Source: Lytechinus pictus (lineage: Eukaryota; Echinodermata; Echinoidea; Temnopleuroida; Toxopneustidae). Taken from it: a stretch of 64,000 bases of DNA. The translations under genes and the position numbers were made by a program. The DNA is taken from positions 47,068,373-47,132,372 of the forward strand of contig NC_087251.1 in NCBI RefSeq assembly GCF_037042905.1. The letters run 5' to 3'. The first letter of the stretch is position 1, and the number at the start of each line of letters is the position of its first letter. Below are positions 25,101 through 38,659 of this stretch, piece by piece. The notes below the pieces were generated by a model. That model worked only from the letters and a program-made list of their open reading frames with translations, had not been told where the DNA came from and ran no database searches.

Positions 25101-28100
25101 GGCACCTCGAAATATAAACTTAAATTCCTGTCATATTCATCACTTAAAGATAAATGAAAGTAGTTGCAGTAAACACTGATTTCCCGAGAAATTCAGTAAA
25201 ACCAGGCTTAATTGTCACTATATCATTGAGGATCTAGATTTGGTACAGTTACATAAACTGAACTTTGTGAAATCTTTAAATCTACCCTGAAAAATGTTGA
25301 CTGAAGATCACCAACACAGATAAGTGCACGTGGGACAGTGTATTATTATTGCTTTGAATGTCGGCCCGACGCTTGATCCGAATCCCATGCTTTTTTGCTA
25401 ATTTCTCAGCAATTACACAATTTCTTCCAGAATCCTTTGGCACATATTTTTTATTTATACAAACGTGCACTTTGGTGGTCATTTTATTGGATTCTGTACA
25501 AACTATATTTGAAATTGTTACCACAACTGGCATTTATCTTTAACATGGTTGATCCTGTGTTTCTTCCAGGTACACCGATCAACAAGCCTCCGGTCCTAGG
25601 ATTCCGTGATCTCAATCTCTACAAGTTGTACAAGCTGGTCCAGGATCAGGGAGGCTGTCGTAAGGTGACTGACAGGCAGATGTGGAGGCATATCATGACC
25701 AAGATGGGTATTCCAGTCCCTGCTTCGCAGCAGCCATACAACATTCACACTTCATACAACAAGTAAGTAATGTATTTTATCTCTTAGTGGGCCGTATTTC
25801 TCATGAATTCTGTGATCTGATTGGTCGATTTGTTTGTGAGACAAACCCGCATTTGCCTATTTTACTGGGTCACAAAGATCAAATGGGTAATATGAGCAAG
25901 TATTACCTGTTTGGTGTGTGGCTGTTATAATTTTGTTTTCATTGTTACACACATGCCCAGTGTGCAATTATTTAAAGGAGAATGAAATCTTTGGAACAAG
26001 ATAGCAAGTGTGAAAACAGAAAAATCAAAGAAACAGATCAACGAAAGTTTGAGAAAAATCGGACAGATAATGAGAAAGTTATGAGCATTTGAATATTGCG
26101 ATCACTAATGCTATGGAGATCCTCACATTGGCAATGCGACAAAGATGTGTGATGTCACTTGTGAACAACTCTCCCCATTACCTTAGTATATATTTCACTT
26201 AAACTGCCTCTTTTATCACATTTATCAGTAGATAATGTGTTCTTTCTATAGGAGGGCATGTAATACAGATTTTTAAAGAATACATCATGGATAAAGAGTT
26301 TGTATCACCATAAGAAAAAGCAAAAAGAGGCATTTTGGGGGTATTTTATAGTCCATCAAAGGCAGAGTTGTTCACATGTGACATCACATATCCTTGTCGC
26401 ATTGCCAATGGGAGGATCTCCATAGCATTAGTGATTCCAATATTCAAATGCTCATAACTTTCTCATTATTTGTCCGATTTTTCTCAAACTTTCTTTGTTC
26501 TTATTCTTTGATTTTTCTGTTTCGACACAAGCCTACTTGTTCCAAAGGTTTCATTCCCCTTTAAGGATACACTAAAAGAGATAAAATCGTTACACCCTGC
26601 TTTTTTTATGAAATAAGGGAAATATCTTTGTTCTGGAACCAGAAAAGTATTACGTGAACAAGCAGGGTGTAAATAATAGTATTGTATTTATTTTCCATTC
26701 ATAAAAAACATACAAAATACGAACAAAATACATCAGATATAATTACACAATAAAATGCAAACTGGATACATATGAATGGCTGGATTGCCCACTCAAGAGT
26801 GGTAATTATTAACATTCTGTCCTGCCTTGGGGTCCAGAACGTCATAAATGATAGATCAAACTGTATTATAAATGTCTTCAACAAGCAGAAAAGAATGACA
26901 TTAAACACAAAGTATGAAGTAATGAAAACTAGACAATTGACATAAAACAAAATTCAAAGTTATTGAGTTCAAGCCACAATTCAAGCTACAATCGGTTCCC
27001 AAATTTTACAGTCATCATCAATATTGATATATATTGTGTAACCTGTAATCAATAAAATATTTTTGTGCAATAGAGTCCTTATCGCATTGTATTAAAGTTA
27101 TAGTTATTTACCTTCCAACTATCCCAGTTCAGTCTAAATGTTCAGGTATCAAGGTTTTTTTTTTTTTTTTTTTTTTGGGGGGGGGAGGGGTGTAATTTTT
27201 CCTTGAATGGTTTATGCATAAATTAAAATGCTGGTACATATACCCCATTCAGGCAGGTGTATTTTCTGTGCTTATGAATGAGCTATGCTATTATAATAAT
27301 AATAATAAAACATTGCTTATATAGCGCATATTAACGATGATAAAATCATGTCTATGCGCTTTAGAAAGAAGAATCGAAAGAATGGAGAAGAAAGAAAAGC
27401 CTGTTCACAGAGGAGCAAATATATAATCAATTAATAGGTACATGTATATCTTATTTTACAAAAAGGAATGTCTTTAAAAGGGACTTACAGGATGTCATAT
27501 ACATGTACAGCAAGAATAAAGTGGGCTATCAAGAGAAGTTTGGACAAAAGCTAATCGCTCACTTGCCCTTTAAATGATGAAAATCCATATTTTATTGTTC
27601 GAAATAGACATGAAATGAAATACTCCGAAAATTTGCTTTGCCCAATTGATCGTGGGCCCGGCAGCCGCTGTGCAGCGCCAGATCGACGAGGCTCTATCCC
27701 TTAAACCATTGAACGCCAAACAGGGTAGCAGCAACTCCCATCTTTTAACGTCTTTTGGTCTGACGCCTCCGGGGTTTGAACCCCCGACCTCCCGGTTGTG
27801 AGACGGACGCTCTACCAACTGAGCCAACACACCGGTTAAAGGCTATTAACAAACAAAAAAACCCTTTATTTGCTCAAGTCTACTATCGATCTCATTTTCT
27901 AGTTTGATTTTTTTCCCCCTTGATGCGTGCCCAGGTACCTCTTTGCATTTGAGGAATTCAACCGGAAGATGGGCCCTGGACCTCGTGTCTTCACCCGCAC
28001 CAGGAGGCGGTCGTTTGACCGAGGAGGCTGGATAACCTCCCCGCCCATCATCAGCAGGCAACGGTCATTGGTCAAACAAGGAATCAAGGATGAACCGAGC

Positions 28101-31100
28101 GATAGAGAGGAAGAAACAGAATCCCCCTCCCAGAAAAGGGTATGCAGTATTACCAAGTCCCAAATTTTATGTGTATTGATATTAAAGGGCAAAGCCATTT
28201 ATCTGTGAGGCACATTTCTATTGTACAGCGCAAATGGAACGAATGAAATAGGGCAAAACAAATATCCACGGCCAATAAATAAGGCATTCAAGGCTACAGC
28301 CTTTCGAGGCCCTGAAGAAATTATATTATAGATGGTGAAAATAAGGTGGGATGTTTTACAAAGAGTGAAGCTGGACTCTTAGAGTATGGATTCCTAGTTA
28401 GATACACATGACTTAAAGGGAAAGTCATGTTTGTTAGGGGAAAGGTGAGAACAATTACTGTAAATTTTCAATTAACCTTCTGCATTTCTCACTAACATTT
28501 CATTAAAAAAAAACTATGGTAACTTTGCCATGGTATAACTACCATGGTAACAAGGCAATTAAAATCAAGGTTTCGGTGGTTATCATAATTTCTGCAAAGT
28601 TGCCATTGTTGTAAGGCTTGAAACAGGCCCTTTGACTTATTTATTGCTGTATCAATTTTTTCTGAATACCTTTCATATTAAGGCTATTCAATGCAACATA
28701 ACCATTCTTTTTTTTAAATGCGCAGGAAAGAATTACGACAGAAATCATGTTGATGTTTTGCCAACAGGTGACAAGGAAGAAAGGAGAGGATGCCGGCAAA
28801 TCACAGGAACAGGAAGAGAGTAAACGAGAGACGCGGGAAGCCAAGACAAGATCCAAGGAAATAGATAAAGAGGAAAAAGACTCGAGCGACCGAGATGAAA
28901 AGAAATCGGGGAAGAAGTCGGTTAAAGATGATAAGGTGAAGGATAGAGGGAGCAAGGATGGGAAAGACAAGGTCAAGGACAAACCTGTAAAGGAAGACAG
29001 TGTGAAGGAGAAAGTCAAGGACAGGTCCGCCAAGGCTGATAGTGACAAGATCAAGGATAGGTCAAAAGACACGCCTTCAAAGGACAGCGACGAGAAGATA
29101 AGCGAGAAGGCGAGCGAAGGAAAAGGCAAACCGAAAGATGCAAAGGGAAAGGAAGAGAAGGGCGAGAAATCGAAGGAAGATAAAAAGAAGGAGGAGAAGG
29201 CAGAGGAGAAACAGACAGAAGCGAAAGGGAAGGAGAAGGAGAAGCAGGTGTCGAAAGGGAAGGAAAAGAAAGGCAAGGGCAGTGGAAGAGACGATGAGAC
29301 AACCAGCCCAACTCCACCCCCACATATGTAAGTAAATACTTAAAGACAAAGACAATCTTAGAAAAAGTATTTTGAAAAGATGTATTTTTCTGGTGCTGAT
29401 TTTGTTGCATGATTTTATTCATTGGTTATTGTGTATGATGAATGATAAAAATCAGCCCCATGATCTATTTCTATTAAAGCTGTATGATGGGGGGACCCAG
29501 AGCTTCCAAGTCTCCCGGATCCTGCGGGAGAATACTGGATTGCGATCCAATCTCCCGTTCTCCCGACCCCATGCCAAAATCTCCCGGATAATCAGGATTT
29601 TTAGCTGTTAAATTGTAAAATTCATACAAACGACTGTTTAACGAGTCTAGCATGTTCAATTCCCTAACACCCACGTGGAACCTCCTTTTTATCACATTTT
29701 CATTTTACCCAGTAACTTCTACCAGTTTTTGTATAATCGTACATTGATTTCCCATGTAAATGAAGATAATTTTACTGAACGACTGGTGAAGTAGTCTAAC
29801 AAGCCATTTTATTTCCGGGTTCTGCAATGTGTGATGAAAACTCTTCAGCGGTACTCTATGCACATGGCCCCCGATGCGCCCCGGCGGGGCTAGCTCCAGC
29901 CGGCCGCGCTGCGCCAGGAAGCTCCGAGAAGGAAAGTTCACGAGCACTGCGAGGCATTTCTCGTAAGCTTGCTTGCGCCTTATTCGAGCTGAAACTGTGG
30001 ATCAACGATGGGATTAACAAGTGGATTACTTTTACACCTCGACTTTCAGTTTCAGGGATAATTCTATTGACAATCCTGAAAAATTAGAAGCAAAGTGGAG
30101 ATTTTTTTGCCTACTTTCACTTGGGTTGATCGGATTCGAACATTTTCTCTTTCGTGAGTGAGCTACCTGGCGCTGGCTCAGTGGCTGGCTGAGCTGTGCG
30201 AAGCACGCCCCGTCCCGATTTATCCACACTACAATCGCATCGCCAGTGACCATGGAGATCATGGAGCTGAGATGAAGTCATCCAAGACCAAGACGACAAA
30301 ATACTTTGTCGAAGTATAAAGATACTTTTCAAGCAGAATGGGACTGTGTGACAGTTTTCACAGGAATCCCTCAGAGACTTTAAACAGTCCACATATAAAG
30401 CTCATTTACCATGTTTACCACTACTGCAGCCCCTTCCCCCTCTGGCCAATTAAAGGTATTTTCATGTTGAATTTATCTTTTATGAATTATTTAAAAAATC
30501 TACTGTATTGCCTGAAGTGTATATTTAGTCAATGACAATTCATGAATTCTCTCTAATGTGCATTTCATCTATCGGATTTTTTTTTGATGGTTTAGACAGC
30601 TGTCGGTTACTATCAAATGTTGTTTCTTAATGTGTTTTGCTACCCAAAACTCCCATCTGTGGGACAACGTTCCGCCGCTCCCTCACAAAATCATACCTCC
30701 GCGAAATCTACTGGATTCTATCATCCCAATGTTGGCAGCTCTGGGGGACCTAAAGCTACGCACTTTGTTTTCAAATGATAAAAACTATGCCAATTTCAAT
30801 ATTTGTACAAATTATCTTTCACTAATTTGTGGCAAATATTCTAAAGATCATTAACCAAGAAGAAAATATCACAGAACTCACTAATACAAAAATCCCGCTG
30901 TGTTTTCCAAACACCTCTTGATTTCGCCGCCCGATGTAGAAGGGGTCCTAAAGCTACCCACTCGATTTATCATGCAAAAAAATAGTATTTCCTGTGCCTC
31001 AATTTCTAAAATATGTTCACATTATTATAGGATATATGAAATTAAAGTGAATATAACTCCGAAATTCCAAACAGCCATTGGTTTTCTCTGCATTTAGAGA

Positions 31101-34100
31101 TTTAGTGCAGCCTCTTGAAAAAAATGAATTGGAATTGTTTGTCATTCTGCAGTCACAGTTCCACACACAGAGTGCGCATTTGCCATTGAAAACTGCATGC
31201 GCGATGAGTGGTGCGTAGCTTTAGGACCCGCTTAGCTTTAGGACCCCCTACCATACATGTTATGGGGTCTGTTTCACAAAGAGTTACTTTGGCAACTTTG
31301 CCATTATTACAATAACCGTAGAAATCTTAATTGTGATTGGCTGCCGACTCATGTTACCATGGTAGTTGCCATAATCGCAAACTTACAACTATTGGCAATC
31401 CTCTATGAATCAGGCCCAATATGTTGATTACTTGTTATGTGCGCTAAAATGTATCATTTAAAAAAATCTTTTTACACAGAAAATGGATTCATATTCTTCA
31501 AGCAGGTCAATGTGCTGGGATTTAAGCTAAATTTTAAAAGGATGTAATGTTGAATATTCGGATATGATTGAGTACTCATGTTATTTTACTAAAATGTATC
31601 AATATTAGAAGTATTTGACAAAGAAAATGGACTTAGTTAATATATATATTTTTTTTTAAAAGTTAAAATATAATGTGCCTGTGGCTAAATGTTTTATGTG
31701 AAAACTTGCCTTTGTTACGTGTAATGAATCCATTGTCTTTTATTGACTATAGCACTGGTGCTGGCTATGAGGTTGGCGAGAGGGTCCTTGTGCATTATGG
31801 GAGAGGAAGAACAGAGAAAATATATGAAGCTAAGGTAAGTTAATGCATGCCCTGAGGAAAGATCATGATATTGAATTCAGCTATTTCTCTTGCAAAATTA
31901 GTCCTTACAAACAAAGTTATATGAATTTCTTTACTCCAACTCAATGCTTTTATCACCTCATGTGGAAATAAGACATACTTGTATTCACTGACGAAAATAA
32001 AAATATATTTTGCCTCCTCTGTCCGAAGGTTTCAATTTCAGATGCATGTAGCAATGTTCTAAGGTGTTGACATGTACATTGTTTATTTGAATGATTTATT
32101 TACCATTGTATTGGTAGATAATGTTTCTTTTTCTATTCAGAGTATGTTTTCAAAATTTCTTGAGAATTAGTTCAGAAACAAAATAAGAATATCTAAGGAT
32201 GAACTCATGAAAAATACAACATTTTTTACTTGTTTGCTGACTAGATGGTAAATCAAAGCCACCGTCCATTCAAGCCTTACCCACTCAAGATGGCAGTCCC
32301 CTGCATCCCATGGTTCATAAATATTTTCAACTAAAAATGATGACTAGTATTGTATATTTTTATATGATGTTTAATTCAGATGCTCCGTTACTGCTGATAC
32401 TGTTGATATGCTATTGTTGCTTTGTGTTTTTGTTGGAATGCAGAATAAATGAAATCAAACAAATGATAAGATTTCTATTGTAGTTGGTAGTAATTATAGT
32501 AACATGTGTATTTCACATACTTGCAATTTTGTAGCATACATCAGCTTTCTCAAACATGTTTGGTCTGGGAGTTATTTTACCCTTACCATTATTTATGCCT
32601 TTTATCTTTCAGGTTGTAGACATTGAGCTGAAGGGCAAGGACCACGTCTTCACTGTCCATTATACAGGCTGGAATAACAGATACGACGAGGCTGTCAGGA
32701 AGGCTCGCATTGTTGGCTCTGCTGAAAAGAAAAAGAAAAAACTAACTCCGAAAGGGAAACCTGAGAAAGAAAAGTTAAAAAAGGATGCCGAGAAGAAAGA
32801 AAAGGAGGAACAACAGAGGAAGGAAAGGGAGGAGATGGACAGAAGGGAACGAGAAGAGAAAGAGAGAAGAGCGAGGCAGGAACAAGAACAGAAGGAAAGG
32901 GAAGAAGCAGAAAGGCTTGAAAAGGCAAGAGCTGAGAAGGAGAGGCAGGAGAAAGAAAGGCAAGAGAAGCTCGAAAAGGAAAGAAAGGAGAAGCTGGAGA
33001 AGGAGAGACTCGAAAGAGAGCGGAAAGAAAGGCAGGAAAGGGAAAAGAAAGAGAGACTGGAAAGAGAGCGGCAGGAAAAGGAACTGAAGGAGAGACTGGA
33101 GAAGGAGCGGCAGGAGCGCGATAGGAAGGAGAGGCAAGAGAAGGAAAGGAAAGAGAAACAGGAAAGGGACAGGCGAGAAAAGGCGGAGCGAGAGAAGAAG
33201 GAGAAGGAACGATTGGAGCAGGAGAAGCAGGAAAAGGAGCTAGCAGAAAAGGCTAAGGAAGAGAAAGAACGGAAGGAGAAAGCGGGAAAGGAAGGGAAGA
33301 AAACACCTAGCGGAAAGAGGGGTCGCCCTTCACTCAACAAGTCATCTCCTGCCCCTCAGACTCCTCCAAGGACCACTCCATCTGCAAGAGGGAAATCCCC
33401 ATCACCTGCTTCAGTCTTCTCACAGAGGTCCATGAGATCAGATAGGAAAAGTCTTACAGAATCTCCATTTGCAAGTGGACTCAACGGTAAGATACCATCA
33501 TACATGTTCCTGGGGAAAGGGGGTGTGTCCTCAAGAGCTGTTTGTAAATTTCATGCCTTTGATGAAAGACTTGAACATGAAGTACTAAATTAGGTGCCAC
33601 ATTTTTCTCTCTCTCTCTTCTTCTTTTTTTTGTTTTACATTTTTTTTGTTTTGTCATTTTAATGAGATTGTGGATACAATATATTTATACATAAAAATTA
33701 TTTTGTTGATAGCAAAATGATTGAGTAATGTTTGCAATATTCAAGATCATTGCAAAGTCAAGTCATGCATAACTTTACAAGCATCTTTATGAAGCACTTC
33801 TGCATTGATTCTCATAGCAAGTTTAACTATAGTGAAGTGAGTGGATCTGTAGCTTGATTGAAATCATTGCGAATGACGTGGTAAGGGAGAGGGGGGTTGT
33901 AATAAACTGAAAATAAGGGCCATGTATTGAAAATGAGAGCAAGTTTCTGCTTCAAAGTTCAAACAATTCATAATGTTGTGAAAACACTGAGATGTGAAAA
34001 CTGTTCCATATTCATGTTTCTTCATGAACACCGCTATTGTGCATGAGCAAAAATAGAAATCATTTAATTCAATAACATTCTAACCAAATACTTTTGTTCT

Positions 34101-37100
34101 ATTTTATTTATCCGCAGTTCGATCTCGATCTAAACGATCATCAACTGGGGAATATAGAAGAGGCGCCCAAGATGGTAAGTCTAATTCAATTAAGATCAAG
34201 ATAAGTGCAGTCCTACAAGAAATAAGTAATGACTAATACTAGTGATGATAGCAATTTCAAAACTTATTATAATGTCACATAGAAAAAAAAGAATACATGG
34301 GGGCTACAAATTTTGTCCCCTGAAATTCTATAAAAGAGACCTGGATAAAATAAGAGTCCTGGAAAATTCCTGTTCATTGCAATGTTAAAGTTTCTCCAAT
34401 TTGCAGATTCAGCTTGTATGTTGGGAAAAGTAGCCCCCAAAATCTAAAAAAAAAAAACCAAACCATTGCTTGCCTATAATGTCAGGCTTACCATTTGTGC
34501 ATATCCAAACCTCATCATTTTAATGTGAATTTGACATATCCACAGAATTCACAAAATGGAGTATAATATCAAACTATCACTACCATGGCAAGAGGACCAT
34601 AAGACAATCTGAATCTGTAGAGTTCCTGGTTCTAATCATCAAGAGGATATTGAAGACCAATTAGAACGTTAACGGTCGAGAGGGCACAATATTTTTATTA
34701 CATTATGGAGTCAAGTCCCACCACTTTACGGTTGGCTGGAGGGACTATGCTAGTTCATCCTTTTTGTCTCACCTGCAAAGCAGAGTAAGACTATAGGTGC
34801 CGCTTTTCCGACGGCAATGGCAGCGGCGTCAACACCAAATCTTAACCAAAGGTTAAGTTTTTTATATGACAGCATAACTTAGAAAGTATATGGACCTAGT
34901 TCATGAAACTTGGCCATGAGGTTAATCAACTATTACTGAACATCCTTCCTGAGTTTCAGGTCACATGACCAAGGTCAAAGATCATTTAGGGTCAATGAAC
35001 TTTGGCAAAGTTGGGGATATCTTTTGAATTACCATTATAACTTTGAAAGTTTATGGATCTGATTCATGAAACTTGGACATAAGAGTAATTAAGTATCACT
35101 GAACATCCTGTGCGAATTTCAGGTCGCATGACCAAGGTCAAAGGTCAATTAGATTTGGCCATGTCGGGGTATCTGTTGAATTACCATCATAACTTTGAAA
35201 GTTTATGGATCTGATTCATGAAACATGGACATAAGAGTAATCAAGTGTCACTGAACATCCTGTGCGAGTTTAAGGTCACATGACTAAGGCCAAAGGTCAT
35301 TTAAGGTCAATAAACTTAGGCCATGTTGGGGGTATTTGTTGAATTACCATCAAAACTCTGTAAGTGTATTGGTCTAGTTCTTAAAACTTGGACATAAGAG
35401 TAATCAAGTATCACTGAACATCTCATGCCAGTATCAGGTCACATGACCAAAATCAAAGGTCATTTAAGGTCATTGAACTTTGGCCATTTTGGATGTAATT
35501 ATTAGATTGCTGTCATAACTTTCAAAGTTTATAAAATGTGGATATAGGTGTAATCAAGTATCACTGACACGTCTTAGGTCACATGATCAAGGTCAAATGT
35601 CAATGAACGTAGTATTGTATCATTATATGAATGGTGTTTTTGGTGAATAATTATTTCATAGTAGTTTTCAAAGTCAGCACTGCTGCTATATTGAATTGCG
35701 CGATGCAGATGAGACTGCCAGAGGGGCTCCACTTGTCTGAAAGTATCCCACGGTTTATCTTTGAGTGCCTCAGGCGTCTTAGGGTCCACAATTTCAACTA
35801 ATTTTTGTTTGTTTATTTACTTGCTGACCACAATTAGCCAATTAGAAAATGTCAGGAGGCTCGTGACACGAATAATTACAGCAACCAGTTTAGTTTCGCC
35901 TTTGCAATACATTCCACTGGTGCAATTAAAAATTACGAGATCATGATTTATTCACTCATACTGTGCATTTTCTTGCCACTTTATTTCAGTATATCAGACT
36001 ATTTTCAACTGACAATAAACCATGAAATGAAAATTTGGAAAGTAATGTTCGATGGTATCTGATGTACACAGAAGTCAGAAAGTTGTCTTTTTTTCTTAGA
36101 AGCTTTTGTCACCATTGTTCATTTTATTATCTTTGTTAATAATAATAATAATAATGACATATTTACCCAGGGTAGCCACTTCAGTTCCGAAAACTGTTCT
36201 TCCAGCGGGCCCTGCTATTATTATTATAATGGAAGATTATTAAGTGATTTTCATCATCTCTTGTATCACAGATTCAGACAGTGAATTGGACGAGTTAGAT
36301 GCTCAGTCTGAGAGCCAGCAGTCTACTCAAGACAGTGAAGACTCCCAGCTCAAAGACACCAGTGCCCAAGAGCCGGAGGACCATGACGACAATGAGTCAA
36401 CAAAGACCGAGGATTATGCTGCAACTCTGACCAAAGTCAGCGAAGAGAAGCCAAGCTTTGATGACGATTTGGACGAAGGACCCCCGACCTTGACAGCAGA
36501 AGTGGCACCAGAGTCCGTAGAATCCAGACTGCAGGAAGTCGAATCGGAAGCACCGAAGGTGGAGGAAGTCGACAAGGTGATTGTAGAGAAAGAAGGAAGG
36601 TCGAAGACAAAGAAAGAATCTAAGATCCGGCTGAGGAAGTCGATAGACAAGGAGAGAGATGGGAAGGATTCGGCAAATGAATCATCTAAAGGAGACAAGG
36701 TCACTGGGAAGGATGGTGTCAAAGGCAACAATGATGCTGAAGATGTGAAGGAGAAGATAAGTGATACACCGGTCCTTGAAAGGCAGATTTCTATGGAAGA
36801 TGAACTGAAAGAGAAGTTGGAGGATTTGAAACAAGAGAGCAAAGGTTCAGCATCAGATGCTGATAAACCAACGGAGAAGAAGAAGGGTAGGAGGAAAGGA
36901 AGGAAGAGCCTGGAAAGTAGAAAGAGGAGCAAACCACAGGCAGATGTTGTAGATATCTCTGAGAAATCAGAAGCCTCAGAGCCATCGGAACCAAAGAAGA
37001 AACACGCCAAGATTGACAGGAGGAAATCCGATAAAGGAGGGAGGAAGTCCAAGGTACAGGAGACCAAAACACCTGCTGATAATACAGACAGTGACTTTGG

Positions 37101-38567
37101 GACCAGCTCCATCGAAGACAAATCCATTCCAGGAACCAGCAAATCTTTCATGACAACTCCACCTACTACTCCAGAGAGTTCTCCAAAGATGCCGTCTTCT
37201 CCAGCTTGCGAAGAAGATCTTCAGATGAAGACAGAAGAGCAGAGCAGCAACAAGAGCGACAGCGACGCCCTGATAGAGGTAGCCAGTATTGACGACAGAG
37301 AAATGACCGAGACCAGAGAGAATAGTAGTACTCCACTTGCCAGCTCTGCACCGAAGAAAGCCACATCATCATCCCAGCAGGCTTCACCGAAGAAGAGGCG
37401 GAGGGGTCTGTCGGAGTCGGAACACACCAAGAAACGCAGGAAGCATGGCAGGAGGCGGCAGTCGTCTATCTCAGAGAGGAGGAACTCTGCCAAGGAACGA
37501 GGCAATAACAACAGCAGCGACACTGATGAGAGCAGGTCAGAGAGTAGATTGACCTCAAGCTCGGCCAAGCATCATATGTCACTCAAGAAATATGCAAGGG
37601 CTTTGCCTCCATCAAGGGTATCTGACAGTGGCGGACAAGAGGGCAATCAAAAACAGCGAAGATGGAATTTCCTAGTTGGTGAGGATCTTCATGTTTCTTA
37701 GTTGTAATTTTAGACTTCATATCACTAGGGTGTTCCCATAGGTTTTCTTTCATAAAACAGCATAATTTTTTACATACATGTATGTGTCTCGGGTACCTTG
37801 TCAAAAGTCAGAGCTGTGCCCTTCGCACAGGAATCCCGCAAGCGGCCTTTTATTACCAATTCTGATAGAACCTACGCAACTCATAGTCCCTGTTGCTCAT
37901 GATACACAAATTGTCAGTAGTGTGCAAGAGGTAATGGCTATTAATGTACCATGTACCAACATACTAGGAGTTGGGAGTAAGATGAGTTATGTGGGCGTAA
38001 AAGTCCATCAGAGCATATCATTTCCTAATTTCTAGAACTGATCTTCCCTTTAATCCATGTACCCAGCATGCAATCATTATTTTCCATTGTTATGATTATC
38101 TTCATCCTTCAGATCTGAGCACAGTAAAGGAACCGGATGAGAGGATAGCCATCATTCAGCATCAACTATCAGAACTACGTTCAGTCTACTTACAGCTCAA
38201 ACAAGAAGTGGCTACTATTGACAGGAGGAGAAAAAAGTTCCGCAAAAAGGAGAGGGAAGGTATGTAATATTTAATTGATGCCAACCAGTCCCCCCCCCCC
38301 CAACAGACCAGACAGATTGAGTTTTCAAAAAAAAAACAAAAGTAAAAGGGCAGGTTTGAAGGATAGAAAAAAAAAGCTTCTCTGCTAAGAATAATTTTTC
38401 CAGTAAAACGTGATGCCATTTTTGATAGAATGTCGCTCATTTAATATTGAGTTGTTAAAAGGTCACTGAAAAATTGTTGTGTGCTGAAATCTGTATGTAT
38501 TCAGTACCTTCAAAATAAATGATGACCTGCTTCCTGAGGTTTTTTTTATATTTATTTATCTATCTAG

Positions 38568-38659
<92 letters not shown>

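Noticed and set aside
27771-27835. A functional tRNA-Val gene
   Set aside because: The anticodon stem has mismatches and the tRNA-like part runs into a long SINE body, so it was called a SINE head.
28641-29422. Minus-strand Ser/Phe-rich open frames opposite the ARID4 K/E-rich exon
   Set aside because: They are the complement of AAG/GAG-rich codons in a well-supported plus-strand exon with proper splice sites.
32660-33340. Minus-strand Ser/Phe/Leu-rich open frames opposite the ER/K exon
   Set aside because: Same composition effect; the plus strand continues the chromo barrel and keeps frame with its neighbours.
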